DNA from: Aureobasidium sp. EXF-3400
Lineage: Eukaryota; Ascomycota; Dothideomycetes; Dothideales; Saccotheciaceae
Direction: 5' to 3'
Length of the DNA: 64,000 bases
Assembly (NCBI GenBank): GCA_024195585.1
Contig: SWBL01000190.1
Location: 1-64,000, forward strand
Below the pieces are notes generated by a model. That model saw only the letters and a program-made list of their open reading frames with translations, was not told the DNA's origin and ran no database searches. A program made the position numbers and the translations under genes. Below, in pieces: positions 33,891 to 45,170 of the stretch; position 1 is the stretch's first letter, and each line of letters starts with the position of its first letter.

Positions 33891-34126
33891 GATGGGCGGT
33901 GGTATATGATGTGTAGAGGACGGAGAAGAGGTGATGGATGGAAAGCAGAGCAAGAGAGCTTGTAGATGTGAGAGTCGCAGCGGCGACCAACGACCGACGC
34001 CAATCGTCACTGATCCGGCGCCAAGCGTCCATCTCCAGCTCGCCGCAAGTCGTACCTGCCTCGTTGCGACCGGACAAGACCAGAAGCGTCGCTATTGCAT
34101 TTCCTCCATCAATCACTTTCACAACC
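33891..34126. promoter_or_regulatory. Divergent promoter RPN5 / SMD2
   Basis: A 236-bp region between start codons of two divergent housekeeping genes. I looked for the yeast Rpn4-type element GGTGGCAAA and did not see an exact copy. No other site was recognised. Confidence 0.5.
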
Positions 34127-34648
34127 ATGTCCGAGTCAGCAAAGATTACGTGAGTGTTCTTGAGTATATGCGCTATGTACATGACGATGCTAACCTCTTC
34201 GCAGCGACCTTCTCCAGAAGCCGCGCAGCGAGCTCACGTAAATCCCACCTCGATTCCTCCTCCATCGCATACACTAACATTCTGGATAGCGAGTACGAGA
34301 TTGCTCGTGTCGAAGAGCATGAATTCACCGCTGGTCCCCTCTCCATCCTCCAGACCGCCGTCCGCAACCACAACCAGGTCGTCATCTCATGTCGCAACAA
34401 TCGCAAACTCCTCGCCCGCGTAAAAGCATTCGACAGACACTGCAACATGGTCCTTGAGAATGTCAAGGAGATGTGGACAGAGTTCCCCAGAAACAGCCAG
34501 GGCAAGAAGGGCAGAGGTGTCAACAAGGACCGCTTCATCAGCAAGATGTGCGTACTCATACTTTGTTCCCAACCACCATTCCACGCTGACCTTATATGCT
34601 CGCAGGTTCTTGAGAGGAGACTCGGTCATCATGGTTATTCTTACTTGA
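34127..34648 (+). CDS. SMD2: Small nuclear ribonucleoprotein Sm D2
   Basis: Core Sm protein of U1, U2, U4 and U5 snRNPs, forming the seven-member ring on snRNA. Four exons (34127-34149, 34205-34237, 34290-34547, 34606-34648) give 118 residues. The joined N-terminus is [20 protein letters not shown]. The Sm1 motif is [20 protein letters not shown] followed by [21 protein letters not shown] short loop with KEMWTEF and a Lys/Gly linker leads to the Sm2 motif [15 protein letters not shown] at the very end. The second exon is only 33 nt, and the last exon supplies the Sm2 strand, so simple frame calling truncates this protein. Intron density in such a small gene is high but typical for this protein in filamentous fungi. 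Confidence 0.95.
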
Positions 34649-35101
34649 GCGGCTTTCCACCGAATACAATATGCGACGATTATACGATGCGACCTCCACC
34701 CACCGCTTAAGATCATCCAAAAACAATGTGCATCCCCTTACTTGGACACGGATCGAGATACCAAAAAGAAGGCTTCCGATGGGAAACGGCGTTATCAAGG
34801 AGTGAACCGGACTGTCCTGGAAGATATGCGACAATTGCATTACCGCCTTTTCGTGAGGCTGTATCGTTCACGGCCTCTAGAGTATTTGCCCGAGGCAACA
34901 CATAGATGTCCAAACACTAACTCTTCGCAAAAGAAGAGCATGTCATTCAGATGAGCGACCCTTTCAACCCGACTGTGGTGATGTATCGCGAACGACTTTT
35001 CGTCATCTTTGAGATGCATCTTGATTGATGTGACAGTAAATTGGGTATCAAAAACAATATGAACAAAGGTGCTAAACGTGAAAAGAGAAGTCTTCCTTTT
35101 C
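34649..35101. other. Convergent intergenic region, SMD2 / CMS1
   Basis: About 450 bases between convergent genes. Short overlapping frames on both strands lack features. Likely 3' untranslated regions only. Confidence 0.5.
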
Positions 35102-36086
35102 TTAGTAGAAGATCAGTTCGATCTTCTTCATCTTGTCCTCACTGTACTTCTCCTTGAAGCTGGGTCTTGTCAACAGCTTGATCAAGGGGCTTTGTACTTC
35201 CTTCATATCAAGAATGCCGCGCTTCTTCGAGTCAATGTGTGATGCATCGATGATGATTCTCTCGAGTCTACCTGCTGAGAGGGCGCCTGAGAAGTTGTCA
35301 GCGTATGCCTCGGGGATTAAAACAGGTCAAACTTACCATCCTCAAACAGATCAATCAATCTCTGAGGTGTACCCACACCCATACCAAGCTTGTTCTCCTT
35401 GACCATAGTGATAGCCTCCGACAACTTGATGTGCTTGGCAAACAATTTCGCGATAAAAGACTCCTTGGTCTGGAACTTGCGCAGAGCTCTTGTCAAGTCG
35501 GCAGCTCTGATTCCAGATGCAGCAATGACGATTGTATGTGGTGTTGACTTTTGCTTGACAGCGTCCGACAGAGTCTTCCCTGGCTTGTCGCTTCGTCTTT
35601 CGTCTTTGAATTGTTCAATGAAGGCGGGCAGGTTCTCCAGGTTGCGTGGCTTGTCCCAGGATGTGGTATCCACAATGGCGGATGCTGGTTCCTTGTCAGT
35701 ACGCGGATATCCATAGTGTCGCACGTGGTACACTAACATGGTATGTGCATATCCTCCAACTCCATATCGCTCAACTCGGTGTGGAAGCGCTTTGTACGCT
35801 GGGCGACGTGATCGGCAAGCAACTGGCTGTCCATGTGTGCAATGGCATGATTGACTCCGGCCTCGAGATCCAGAGCATCCTCCTCAATATCTTTGGGCTG
35901 CTTGGCCTTCTTTGCGTTCTTTGCCTTCTTGCGTTTTGCGGCCTTGGTTTGCGGAGCGGGTGCTTCATCTTCATCTCCATCTTCACGCTTTCGCTTTGAT
36001 CCTGAGGCACCGGTTTCGGGCTCTGGAGATGGTGTTGGCGACAAAGGTTCCATCAAAGGGATACCGCCTTCTTCTGTGTCGGACAT
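35102..36086 (-). CDS. CMS1: Cms1-type ribosome biogenesis protein
   Basis: Nucleolar protein of the Cms1 family, associated in yeast with the 90S pre-ribosome (U3-containing small-subunit processome); it resembles part of a DEAD-box core. Exons 36086-35738, 35684-35337 and 35286-35102 give 293 residues. The N-terminus is acidic and Lys-rich (nuclear targeting: KRKREDGDEDE, KAAKRKKAKNAKKAKQPKD). The conserved part begins at FHTELSDMELEDMHIP, joined by splicing to SSAIVDTTSWDKPRNLENLP. The core has HTIVIAASGIRAADLTRALR (motif Ia-like), FAKHIKLSEAI, and GVGTPQRLIDLFEDG (GTPxR). The ending is LSAGRLERIIIDASHID and then GILDMKE. The acceptor at CCAG, not the nearer AAG, keeps the frame. It is divergent from the F-box gene. 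Confidence 0.88.
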
Positions 36087-36324
36087 GTTTGGTATGAATG
36101 TTTTGGGGATTGTGTGATTACTCGAGGTTGTTTGACAGTCACTCTCTTTCCAGGTCAAAGACAAGTCCGAAAACTTTCCCGTACTTCCCTTATCGATAAG
36201 ACCCGAAGCTTAAACCCGACCTAACGCGTACGCGGCAGCCAACCACCGTCACTCTGTATACCTTGACAAACATCTTCGTCATTGTTGTGTTTGTCTCTCT
36301 ACGCACGAAAACCATGTAGTCAAG
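36087..36324. promoter_or_regulatory. Divergent promoter CMS1 / F-box gene
   Basis: A 238-bp region between two divergent start codons. No defined element was recognised. Confidence 0.45.
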
Positions 36325-39061
36325 ATGCCCACGACTGACGGATCGCTGTATCTGCCACTGTCCATCACCCTTCTCGTTGCTCTCACTGCAGTGTGGTATT
36401 TACATGGTACGTCATGCTGGGTCTCGAGCCGAGGCGCCGTCGTCGGCATACCAAACCCACTGTCCACTCATCATATCAACAGACAACAAGATTCCACTGG
36501 AGACACATATGATTCCATCATACCAGTCAAAGAAAGACGTCGGCACCATGGATGGTGCCTTGAATCCGCTCGATAAATTTCCCGAGGAGATTCTACAAGA
36601 GACCCTCCGATACCTTGATAATCACAGCTTGGCCAACTTCGCACAAACATGTCACTGGTCATACGACAAGGCCACCCCTTTGCTTTGGGAGGATGTAGAA
36701 CTCGTAGATTGCCGCAAAACAGACGAATCAACACCTGACATGAGCGATGAGCATGATGATACACCCATCATTCGAAAACTACTTATTCTGGCCAGTGACC
36801 CATGGATTGCCTCACACGTTCACACCCTAACTCATCGCTGTCATCTACCGCCACCTGCCATCTTTTACGAACTTCCGAGGATCAACTTCCAAGGCCGTAC
36901 GCTGTCCCATGATATACGAACGCTACGATTGCTGGAGATGGCTTGCCAGAATCTTACCAGCATACACACATTGAGAATCATTTTTGGCCACTGGAACCTT
37001 ACTCGCGGTCTTCTGACTGGACTATTGGGCAAGACGAATGGTTCCACCATACGACATCTCTGGCTCGAGAATTGTAGCATTGCTGGCATATCACAAAGAC
37101 TACTGCGATCGTTCGACCTTCGGAGTCTAAAAAGCCTCCGGTTGCGTCGACTACCTCTTCTCGCCAATGCTGGAAGATTCGACTCGCAAGAAGTCTACAC
37201 TCGAGGTCCATTCCCGGATTGGAGAACCGGCAGAGCATTTGAGATCAGACAGGATGGCCGCGGCGGCGTAATTAACACCTCAACCGAGCTTTTCCGGTAT
37301 CAAGAACTCCTCATCAGAAACTTGATCGTTGCCCACAGTACTCGGTTCCCGGAGTCTGAAGTGAAGGAGAACATCGAGGCAGCCAAGAAACAATTTGAGC
37401 TCTCATTCAAGGACGCCCAAAACTTCGACAAGGAGGTATACGATCAATTGCCTGATATTGAGGGATTGATTGGCTCTATCCAGCGAGAATTGACAGACGA
37501 AGATTGGTCTCCTACGAACAGTGTCAAACAACTCTTTTCTAGAGATCATCCAGACTGGGCACCAAACGACACGGATCCGTTTCCTACATTCATGCACATC
37601 TTGGAACATTCTACGAATCTGACCTCGATCAACCTGGACTGGGTACTGTTCAGAAGGACAGACCAACGTGCTTCCTCCGAGTCTGAATCGAGTCTCCAGA
37701 GCATGTTCAAGGGGTTCTTCAAGCTACACTTTCCTTACCTTCGGGCTTTCCAATTCCGAAATGCGGTGATACCAGAATCAGAACTACCACAAGGCGTCTA
37801 TCTTCTGGACACCTGTGATCCGGCACCACTTACTTTGTTCGATCCGGACATGTGTGTTTCTTGGTTAGAGCGGCATACAAAGCTTCAATCACTAGCCTGG
37901 CCAGCCGACCGTTTCTTTGGAACCACAAAAACCACCACACCCGAGCTTCGACAACGAATTGATAGCGTCATATCCAGGATGGCGCGTACCCTTGTAGATC
38001 TCCGAGTCGACACTGTTTATAGTCGCAGTGGCGAGTTCAAGACTGACGATTCCGATGACCCCTCAGACTTGAACCGTCGCCGAAGCCGCAGAAGGTTCAT
38101 CTCCGAATTTGCAGCCCGCATGCAAAAGCTCGAAAGTTTGAAGATGGAGGGAGGCATACCGCGTGATGAGAAACGTGAAATCATTAGAGCCTTGCGCCAT
38201 TCACCTCTACAGAAGATCGTGATGATAGGAGTCAACAGCCCGATAGGTAACACCTGGGGAGTCGGTGGACGCGACATTGGATCATTGGGCATCAACGAGG
38301 ATCCGAATGACCCCGATGACTTTGGCTCTCTAGAAGAGGAAGATACCGACGAGATTGTTCGTCTTGGTACAACAAGACCAGAACCCGTTGGTTCCAGCGA
38401 AGTCTTCGAAGCCGAATATGGCTGGCCACCAGCTCCGCCATTCATGCACACACTTGCCTCGTACCACGCGAACACGGTCACGGAACTCAAGTTCTGCGGG
38501 TACCGTGGAGCACCGCTTCTCTGGATGTCTACACCGATATCACACTACATGCTCTCACCGCTTCGACATTTCCATAACCTGCGCCATTTGATCTTATCGC
38601 TCTGGCTCCACACACTATATGAGGATGATCACCGCGATGATGAGATTCTTGACTACTGGCTCAATACGCGTTCCCCCTCAACGACGGCTCTTGTCGCAAC
38701 ATCCAACGAGCCACCTACTGGGTGGGCCGCAGAATTGGCCACAAAATACGAGCCTAGTGCCATGGCTGCAAGGATTGTCGCTTTGATGGGTCCTTACATC
38801 AGTGAAACAGCAAAATCCCATCCTGGAGGTATGCATGTGAGAGCGAGTTTTTGCATTGGCTCTTATGGCGGCTTATTCGATTTCGACGTCATTATCGGCA
38901 AGGATGTCAATGGGAAAGATGAAATGAGGGGTTGGAAGGGTCCCAGAGAGGAGTTGCATCCTGAGAGGAGGGCTGAAAAGTTGAGGAACAGGCGATGGTT
39001 TGGTACGACTGTGAGGAGAGATCTAGGTGATGGACAGCGTAGTATGTCTGTCAGCCTGTGA
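36325..39061 (+). CDS. Large F-box protein with N-terminal hydrophobic segment
   Basis: Probable substrate-recognition subunit of an SCF ubiquitin ligase; the target is unknown. The 886-residue model joins 36325-36406 to 36483-39061. The F-box is at about residues 57-100: LDKFPEEILQETLRYLDNHS, then LANFAQTCHWSYDKATPLLW, with the usual LP-like start replaced by FPEE. The rest is Leu-rich with possible irregular leucine-rich repeats (HTLRIIFGHW, LKSLRLRRLPLL, HLWLENCSI), as in many fungal F-box proteins. The spliced first exon adds MPTTDGSLYLPLSITLLVAL, then TAVWYLH, a signal-anchor-like helix; the GTACGT donor and CAACAG acceptor keep the frame. An internal ATG at 36549 (MDGALNPLDKF) would give a soluble form. 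There are no introns in the long body. The F-box call is good; the membrane anchor is less sure. Confidence 0.8.
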
Positions 39062-40034
39062 AGCTTTCTCGAGCCGCTCTATCATATATGTAGCATACTA
39101 CATCATCATAAGCGCAGCATCACGTCCTCTCCGCGTGTAAGAGAATGTCATATCGTAGCTGCCAAGATGCACAATGCTTTCTAGAAAAACACAGTGTCCA
39201 CAGAAAGACTTCCATTGTGGTACTTCTAAATCGCGCCTCTGGACAAGTAACCGAATGCATTTCAAGGCTACAAGTTGTCAGTCTACAGCTCATTCCAGCT
39301 TTCCTGCAGTCAATCAGGCCATCTGCCACCCAGCCTCGCCCACCTGCCGAGCCCGTACATGGCTTCACCATTGACGACAAGGCTACTCGCTTCGCCCTCG
39401 TTTCGGACGCCAAAGCCGTGGCTTTGTGTGACACTGATTCCTTGTCCCTCCCTCGAGTTTCATGACAGACAACATCCTGTCCTTGCTTCACTGCCCCTTC
39501 ACTACGCGGAAGCCGAATATTGGCTGCACAGCCGACCTCACCGGCAACAGAACCAATCACGCATCCTGCGCCATTGAGGTCACCAATGGCGACCTGATCT
39601 TTCACAGGCTGCTACTGAGGAAGGAGGACCTCGATATAAATGGCAAGGTTCACGCCTGGGTTCCGGCGCCATCATCCAACACTGCAACACGTCTATACCC
39701 TGAATCGAAACCATTCAAGATAGACGACGAGCGCGCATAGATTGCAATGCTCTGCTGATCTCCCTCATTCAGGTAGTTAAGAACAATGGGTCCCTGTATA
39801 TATTTGCGGCCATCAGTTCTCTGCTCCATGCTTGCCTCTGCAGTGCCAATGACGAACAGCAGCATGACTGATTCTGCTCCTCCCTCCCTTGATATTAATA
39901 TACCCCTCCACCCTTGTATAGTCATGGACCTGGGGTTTGACGTCCTCAAGGGATGACCGTCGGGTTCAGTCTTGGTCGAGGGTGGTGGATCCCTCGTTGT
40001 GCACTACGCAAAATGTCCAGCCTACTGCAGCGCA
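39062..40034. other. Convergent intergenic stretch, about 970 bp
   Basis: Lies between the F-box gene and an unknown minus-strand gene. Plus-strand frames 39145-39465 and 39462-39740 and minus-strand frames 39120-39605 and 39650-39949 all overlap in the same DNA. None has a domain, signal peptide or convincing intron, so I do not call a gene. An AT-rich patch lies near 39,890-39,910. Confidence 0.45.
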
Positions 40035-41072
40035 TCACGAATTGTTGATCTCCCACGCCCTCCTCAAATGCAAACGACTTTTCTCAATCCCAGCAATATG
40101 CCACATCATGAGCTCAAACACACTGGTTCTCCTGAATCCTGGAAATTTTCCTTCCTCTACCTCATCAACACTTGCATCGTGAATATTCATAGGCGGATCA
40201 TTAGGATTCTCATCTTCCTTTGTGAACTCATTCACCGAGAGGAAGAACTGCTTGTCGATGTGTAAATGTACATCTTCGTTCCATTGATTCTTTTCCCAAT
40301 ATTTTACTAGTTTGCTTTGATCCACAGGTCCGGAGAGAGTTGTTTTGTCTTCGAGATATATGAATCTGAACATTGCGCATACGGGTTGAGGTACATTGTT
40401 GCCGAGCAGGAGTTTCTGAGCACCAGCTTCGATGAGCTTCTTATAATTCTCCCAAGCAACATCATTGCCATAGTTGAGGCGTAGAACTGCAAACCCCCAT
40501 ATGCTGATATCAAAGTAAGGTTCGCATTGGGCTTTTATGGCGAAGTCTTGGATCTTCTGGGACAGAGAGGCGTTGGTGGGTGCTAAGGGAAAGTGTGTTT
40601 GGTGATGAGTTGTTTCATGCATGATTTGTTCGCAAGCTTGTCTCTTAAGCACATACTCCGAGGTGGGGTTGTCTCTGTGTATGCTGTCTTGGAGGATTTC
40701 TAGGAAGCGGCGTTGCACAAGGCGATGTCGTTGTAATTGCTTCGTTGCTCGTATATCTTCTCTGCGATAGGCCTGTTCTTTGAGACATCGAGATATAGCT
40801 TTGAGTTCGGTAGCAGTGAGGGTATCATCTTCGGACAGTGTTTCTGGCTTTCGTTCTCTCCAGGAAGAGGAGGAGATATCTAGTGGTAGGATTTCTCCTT
40901 TGATGATGTAGTCCAATTCATCATCTGCTAGAATCCAGGCGCCTTGACGTAGACATGTTTGGATTAGTGTTGGATAAGATGAAAGTTCTGATTTCGCTTG
41001 GACTAATGCGCCCTCTTCTGATGGCGGTAAGCGAGATAGGAAGCCTTGATGTTTGGCTTGTGTGACACTCAT
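40035..41072 (-). CDS. Hypothetical protein, 345 residues
   Basis: A single uninterrupted frame starting at ATG, with no family I recognise. The protein is soluble-looking, without signal peptide or membrane helix. Notable segments are GAWILADDELDYIIKGEILP near the N-terminus, an Arg/Lys/Gln-rich helical stretch (KEQAYRREDIRATKQLQRHR), HETTHHQTHFPLAP in the middle, and a Trp/Tyr-rich part (YFDISIWGFAVLRLNYGND). The C-terminus contains GKFPGFRRTSVFELMMWHIA. The even length, start codon and lack of a comparable frame on the other strand support a real gene. It lies tail-to-tail with the F-box gene and upstream of nothing conserved. It could be a lineage-specific or fast-evolving gene; no function is proposed. 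Confidence 0.65.
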   Translation of the reverse strand: MSVTQAKHQGFLSRLPPSEEGALVQAKSELSSYPTLIQTCLRQGAWILADDELDYIIKGEILPLDISSSSWRERKPETLSEDDTLTATELKAISRCLKEQAYRREDIRATKQLQRHRLVQRRFLEILQDSIHRDNPTSEYVLKRQACEQIMHETTHHQTHFPLAPTNASLSQKIQDFAIKAQCEPYFDISIWGFAVLRLNYGNDVAWENYKKLIEAGAQKLLLGNNVPQPVCAMFRFIYLEDKTTLSGPVDQSKLVKYWEKNQWNEDVHLHIDKQFFLSVNEFTKEDENPNDPPMNIHDASVDEVEEGKFPGFRRTSVFELMMWHIAGIEKSRLHLRRAWEINNS

Positions 41073-41393
41073 TGCTGAATTGATTAAACTGAAGTATTTG
41101 TGGATGATCTTTTTGGATTGTTGCCTTGATAACTATGTTTTGCTCAGTACTCCGTACTCCCTGGTTTAATGAGTATGGGTAGGAAGGAAGGGAGGAGGCT
41201 GGGCGGTTGGACCCTGCCCGCCACGAATTCAGACACCACTTTTCTCTCCGCGTCGACCAACCTTTCCCTTCCTAACCAAACACGCGTCGAAATCGTCAAC
41301 ACAGAAACACTTTCAATAGCCTGAGAAGGAGGAAATATTGAATATGTCTATATGCGCCTACCCTAGTACCCAACGCCAAATTGACACTATCCT
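41073..41393. other. Intergenic, kinase 3' flank and hypothetical gene promoter
   Basis: About 320 bases between two minus-strand genes. It contains a short tandem GTACTCC / GTACTCC near 41,148-41,160 and nothing else I can name. Confidence 0.45.
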
Positions 41394-42774
41394 TTATTCC
41401 CAGTTGTTGTCAAAGACTTCGCCTTTGACATAGTTGACCATCTCCATCACTGGCGGCAACCTATCACCCTCACCGAATATCATACCTTGCTTCATCACTT
41501 TGCGGAAGTTTTTGCCTGGGTTGATCTTGCCCAGTACATACTCCTGTCTTGTCTCAACTCGGTCGGGTACCTTGATTGATCTTCCTACCACGGCATCCAT
41601 GGCCTGCCATGCGAAAGTGATGGCTTCCTTTGCACCAGCTGGAACACCTGCAGCATCCAACATCATGATCTTGGTGTTGGGGTAGCTCTTCTGGAGGAAC
41701 TCGGTGATGTTGGGGTTGTATGCACCGCCACCGCACATGAAGATCTCATCGATTTCTTGTGATGGTGCATAGCGGCGGTAGTGATCGACGATAGCCTGTG
41801 CCGTGATGCGAGTCACTGTTGCAACAATATCGTCGGGAGACATGCCGAGCTTCTCTGCCTTCTTGATAAGTTCGTCTGCGAGGGTGTCACGGAAGACTTC
41901 TCTGCCAGTCGTCTTAGGGGGATCGAGCTTGAAGTACTTGAACTCGAGAAACTCGTCGACGAGCTCTTGGTTCACGGTTCCACGCTTGCCCATGGTACCG
42001 TCTTTGTCGTACTCTTGTTCGCCGTTGGTGTAGTGTCGTACGACAGCATCGATGAAGACATTGCCCGGACCGGTGTCGAAGTCGAAGCACCTGTCAATAC
42101 CGCCCTCACCAGGAGGGATGAAGCAAACATTGGCAATTCCACCGATGTTCTGACAAGCTCTCAGCTTCGTGGGGTGGTGTAGAAGGAGTGCGTCGAAGAA
42201 TCCAATCAGAGGGGCTCCCTGACGTCCAGCAGCTTGGTCAGAGACACGGAAGTCTGTCACCGTGGTCACTCCTGTTTGAGCAGCGATAAAGGTTCCCTCA
42301 GCCATGGTCAAGGCGCTCTTGGTCTGTCCTGGTTCTGGCATGCTGAGCAACCAGATTGTCTGACCATGCGATCCAATCACATCGATATCGGTGATGGGTA
42401 CATCCTGCTCCTTGCAGAACTCTTTTACTGCATCAGCGAAGGTGTTGCCGAGCAGAACGTTTACCTCGGATAGTTCTTCGGGCGTGGTGCGATTGTGGTA
42501 GATCATGTTCATGACCCTCTTCTTGATCTTTTGCTCCAGAGGGATCTCTCCGTACTTGAGCAACTCAAAGTGCATTGGGGCCTCTGGGCTGGTCTGGCGG
42601 AATCTGCATAGTGCACAGTCGATACCTGTAAAGAAATGTCAGAGGGGAACGAAACTTGGTAAACTCAAAGTGCAAGCAAAACTTACCATCCATACTCGTT
42701 CCCGAGTTGAGTCCGAGTACGGTCAGATCGAGTGCCGGTTGCTCGCCATTGATGTCTTCAGTGCGGCTGATCAT
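41394..42774 (-). CDS. AnmK-family sugar kinase, probable levoglucosan kinase
   Basis: Kinase of the anhydro-N-acetylmuramic acid kinase (AnmK) fold. Fungal members such as the Lipomyces starkeyi enzyme act on levoglucosan (1,6-anhydroglucose), opening the anhydro bridge and phosphorylating to glucose-6-phosphate with ATP. Exons 42774-42687 and 42625-41394 give 439 residues, which is, from memory, the length of that enzyme. The first splice restores the phosphate-binding loop [16 protein letters not shown]. Further motifs are [24 protein letters not shown] (with the expected catalytic Asp), [52 protein letters not shown] and EAITFAWQ. The tail fits the fungal subgroup. Specificity for levoglucosan over the bacterial muramic substrate is inferred from the fungal host and overall likeness. 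It is divergent from a sugar-porter gene. Confidence 0.85.
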
Positions 42775-43287
42775 GGTGGCTGAGTATGAGAGGTATCAAA
42801 AATGCAGAAGTTGACACTCATTTCGATCAGCAGGGGGCTCTGGGATACAAATACGTTCCTGAATGACATTCTAGAAGATGATCGCCATTATAATCATACT
42901 TGCCGAGGTGCCCATCCCCACAAGGCAAAGGCAATTGATGGGTGGGTGTATTCGGATATTCGCAAGGCTAAACTGACTCCGCGATTAAGCGATTACCCGA
43001 TTAACAGTGAGTCTTGGGACTGTCATCCCCACGACACCGGTAGACTGGTCTGTATGGGGTTTGTAAGAAACTTACGCCTTCCGGGGCCCCGAGCATATCC
43101 AAGAAAATTCATCTCGGTAGCCGGTAAGAGAATGTCTGGAGCTGGGGCGTCGGATGGACGAACTGTCTGGGGCGAAACCATACTGGTCAACGACATATAA
43201 AACCTCGAGAGACTACCCTCTAATGTCGATCATCAACCTCTCCATCTCTATCACTTCCAGACGATCCTCGTACTAGTTACCATCGCC
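42775..43287. promoter_or_regulatory. Divergent promoter, sugar kinase / sugar porter
   Basis: A 513-bp region between the two start codons. It holds a few AT-rich and palindrome-like stretches (for example GCGATTAAGCGATTACCCGATTAA in pieces near 42,981-43,003) but no element I can name. The frame 42802-43200 is not credible as a gene: its product has no motif and it lies in promoter position. Confidence 0.5.
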
Positions 43288-45170
43288 ATGGGTTTCACAA
43301 CTGCCTGGAAAAGGCTTTCGCCTACTCAACTCAACATTGCTATCCAAGCATTTGCTTTGATCTCAATCTTCTTCGAAGGATATGATCAGGGTGTTATGGG
43401 CGGTGTCAACGCATCGCCAAATTATGTCACCGAGGTCAAAATTGGTCTTCCCAATGGCACTGTGACAAACACTACCAAGCAGGGTGGTATCGTGAGCATT
43501 GTAAGTTGGGATACCGTATTCTACAGCATGAAGACCAAAACAAAAAGCTGACCATTTTTCAAGTACTATTTGGGTGCAATTGTCGGCTGTTTCATCGGTG
43601 GTTGGGCGGCCGACCGTATCGGAAGAATCAACGGTCTCTTCTATGCTGCCATCTTCGCTCTTGTGGGAGGTGCACTCCAGGCCGCCACCCAAGGCTCTGA
43701 TTTCATACTCGTTGCTCGTGTGGTGACAGGTCTCGGTACAGGAGGTAAGCTCTCGCCCTCTTTCAAACCACCAGACTCATTTCTAACCACTCAACAGCCC
43801 TTACTGGTATCACTCCGGTGCTCGTATCCGAAGTGTCGAGCGCAGAACACCGTGGTGGATTCCTGGGCTACGTTTTCATCGCCAACTACCTCGGTATCTC
43901 TGTAGCATACTGGCTCGATTTCGGCCTTTCGTTCGTCAACCACGGATACTCCGCTCTACGCTGGCGCTTCCTTCTCGCTTTCCAATGCGTACCTGCCCTT
44001 CTTCTCCTCGCCGGCATCAAGATGCTGCCCGACTCTCCTCGCTACCTCGCTTCGGTGGGTAGAAACGACGAAGCCCACGACGTTCTCCAGCGCGTCCGTG
44101 GCCCTTCCAACCCTGAAGCTGTGGAGAAGGAGTTTAATGAGATCGTGGCTATGGCTGAGGATACGAAGCCTGCTTCTCCGATCGAATTCGTCAAAATTTT
44201 GTTCGGACTTGATAAGAGTCAGGGTGCTCACTTGGGTCGCAGAGCATGGCTCTGTATCTGGCTACAGATAATGGCTTCATGGACTGGCATTACCGCGGTC
44301 ACGGCCTACAGTCCGGTCTTGTTGAAGCAGGCTGGGTACAGCATGATCAAGCAGAACGGACTTGCAGGTGGTCTCAACACTATTGGTATCATCGGCACCA
44401 TCATCTCTGCCCAAATCGTCGACAGAATTGGCAGACGTAAGTGTTTGATGTACGGTGCTGCTGGTCTGTTTGCTGTAAACCTGATTGTCAGTGTTTCTTC
44501 CTTCCCAACTTTTTCCTTGAACGCGACTGATTTTTATCAAACAGGCTGCTTCCTTATACGAAGCCTCCCGCCACGACCCTTCCAAGGCAGCCAGCATCGC
44601 TCCTGCCGCCGTAACCATGCTTTTCCTCTTCAACCTCATCTACGCCTCGACCTGGGGTACCGTCGCCTTCCTGATCCCCACAGAAATCTTCCCTAGCAGA
44701 ATGAGAGCACAAGGAAACGGATTCGGTATCACTGGCTGGGCCATTGGTGTCGGCTGGACTGTTCTCGTCAACCCAATTTTGTTCGAACACATCCAGGTAT
44801 GCTTCAGATACAATCCCATCTCATCCCTCCACATCGACTAACCCATCCACAGAGTCGTACCTACTTCCTCTTCGCCGCATTGAACTTCATCTGGATCGGC
44901 ATCGTCTATCTCATCTACCCTGAAACCAGCAAGTTCGTATCATCTATTGTCTACACACTCCTGAACATCCCCCACTGACTGAGTTCCAGCCGTTCTCTCG
45001 AGTCCATCGAAGCCATGTTCACCACCTCGCCCTTCTACTGGCAAATGGAAAAGGCATATGCCGCGAACAAAGACATGTTCGCTACCACCCACAAGCAAGA
45101 GATTGAGGGGATTGATTTGGCTAAAGAGAAGCAGCTCGATTGTTCGCATGAAGAGTTGCCATATGTGTGA
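43288..45170 (+). CDS. MFS sugar transporter (sugar porter family)
   Basis: Plasma-membrane proton-coupled or facilitative sugar transporter. Six exons (43288-43500, 43564-43744, 43798-44486, 44545-44796, 44853-44932, 44990-45170) give 531 residues with about 12 membrane helices. Family signatures are FFEGYDQGVMGGVNASPNYV after helix 1, GGWAADRIGRING between helices 2 and 3, VLVSEVSSAEHRGGFLG after helix 4, LPDSPRYLASVGR before the central loop, QIVDRIGRRKCLMYGAAG after helix 8 and IYPETSNRSLESIEAMF at the end; splicing gives ETSNRSLE. The substrate is unknown; fungal relatives carry hexoses, pentoses or quinate. Its divergent partner is an AnmK/levoglucosan-type kinase, suggesting uptake followed by phosphorylation. 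The acidic tail ends HEELPYV. Confidence 0.9.

Noticed and set aside
39120..39949. Overlapping frames on both strands, including two plus-strand frames that overlap at an ATGA
   Set aside because: Tempting as a frameshifted or spliced gene, but no splice pair joins them, no domain is visible, and all frames compete for the same DNA.
42802..43200. 132-codon frame between sugar kinase and transporter
   Set aside because: Lies in the divergent promoter, has no motif and no good start context.
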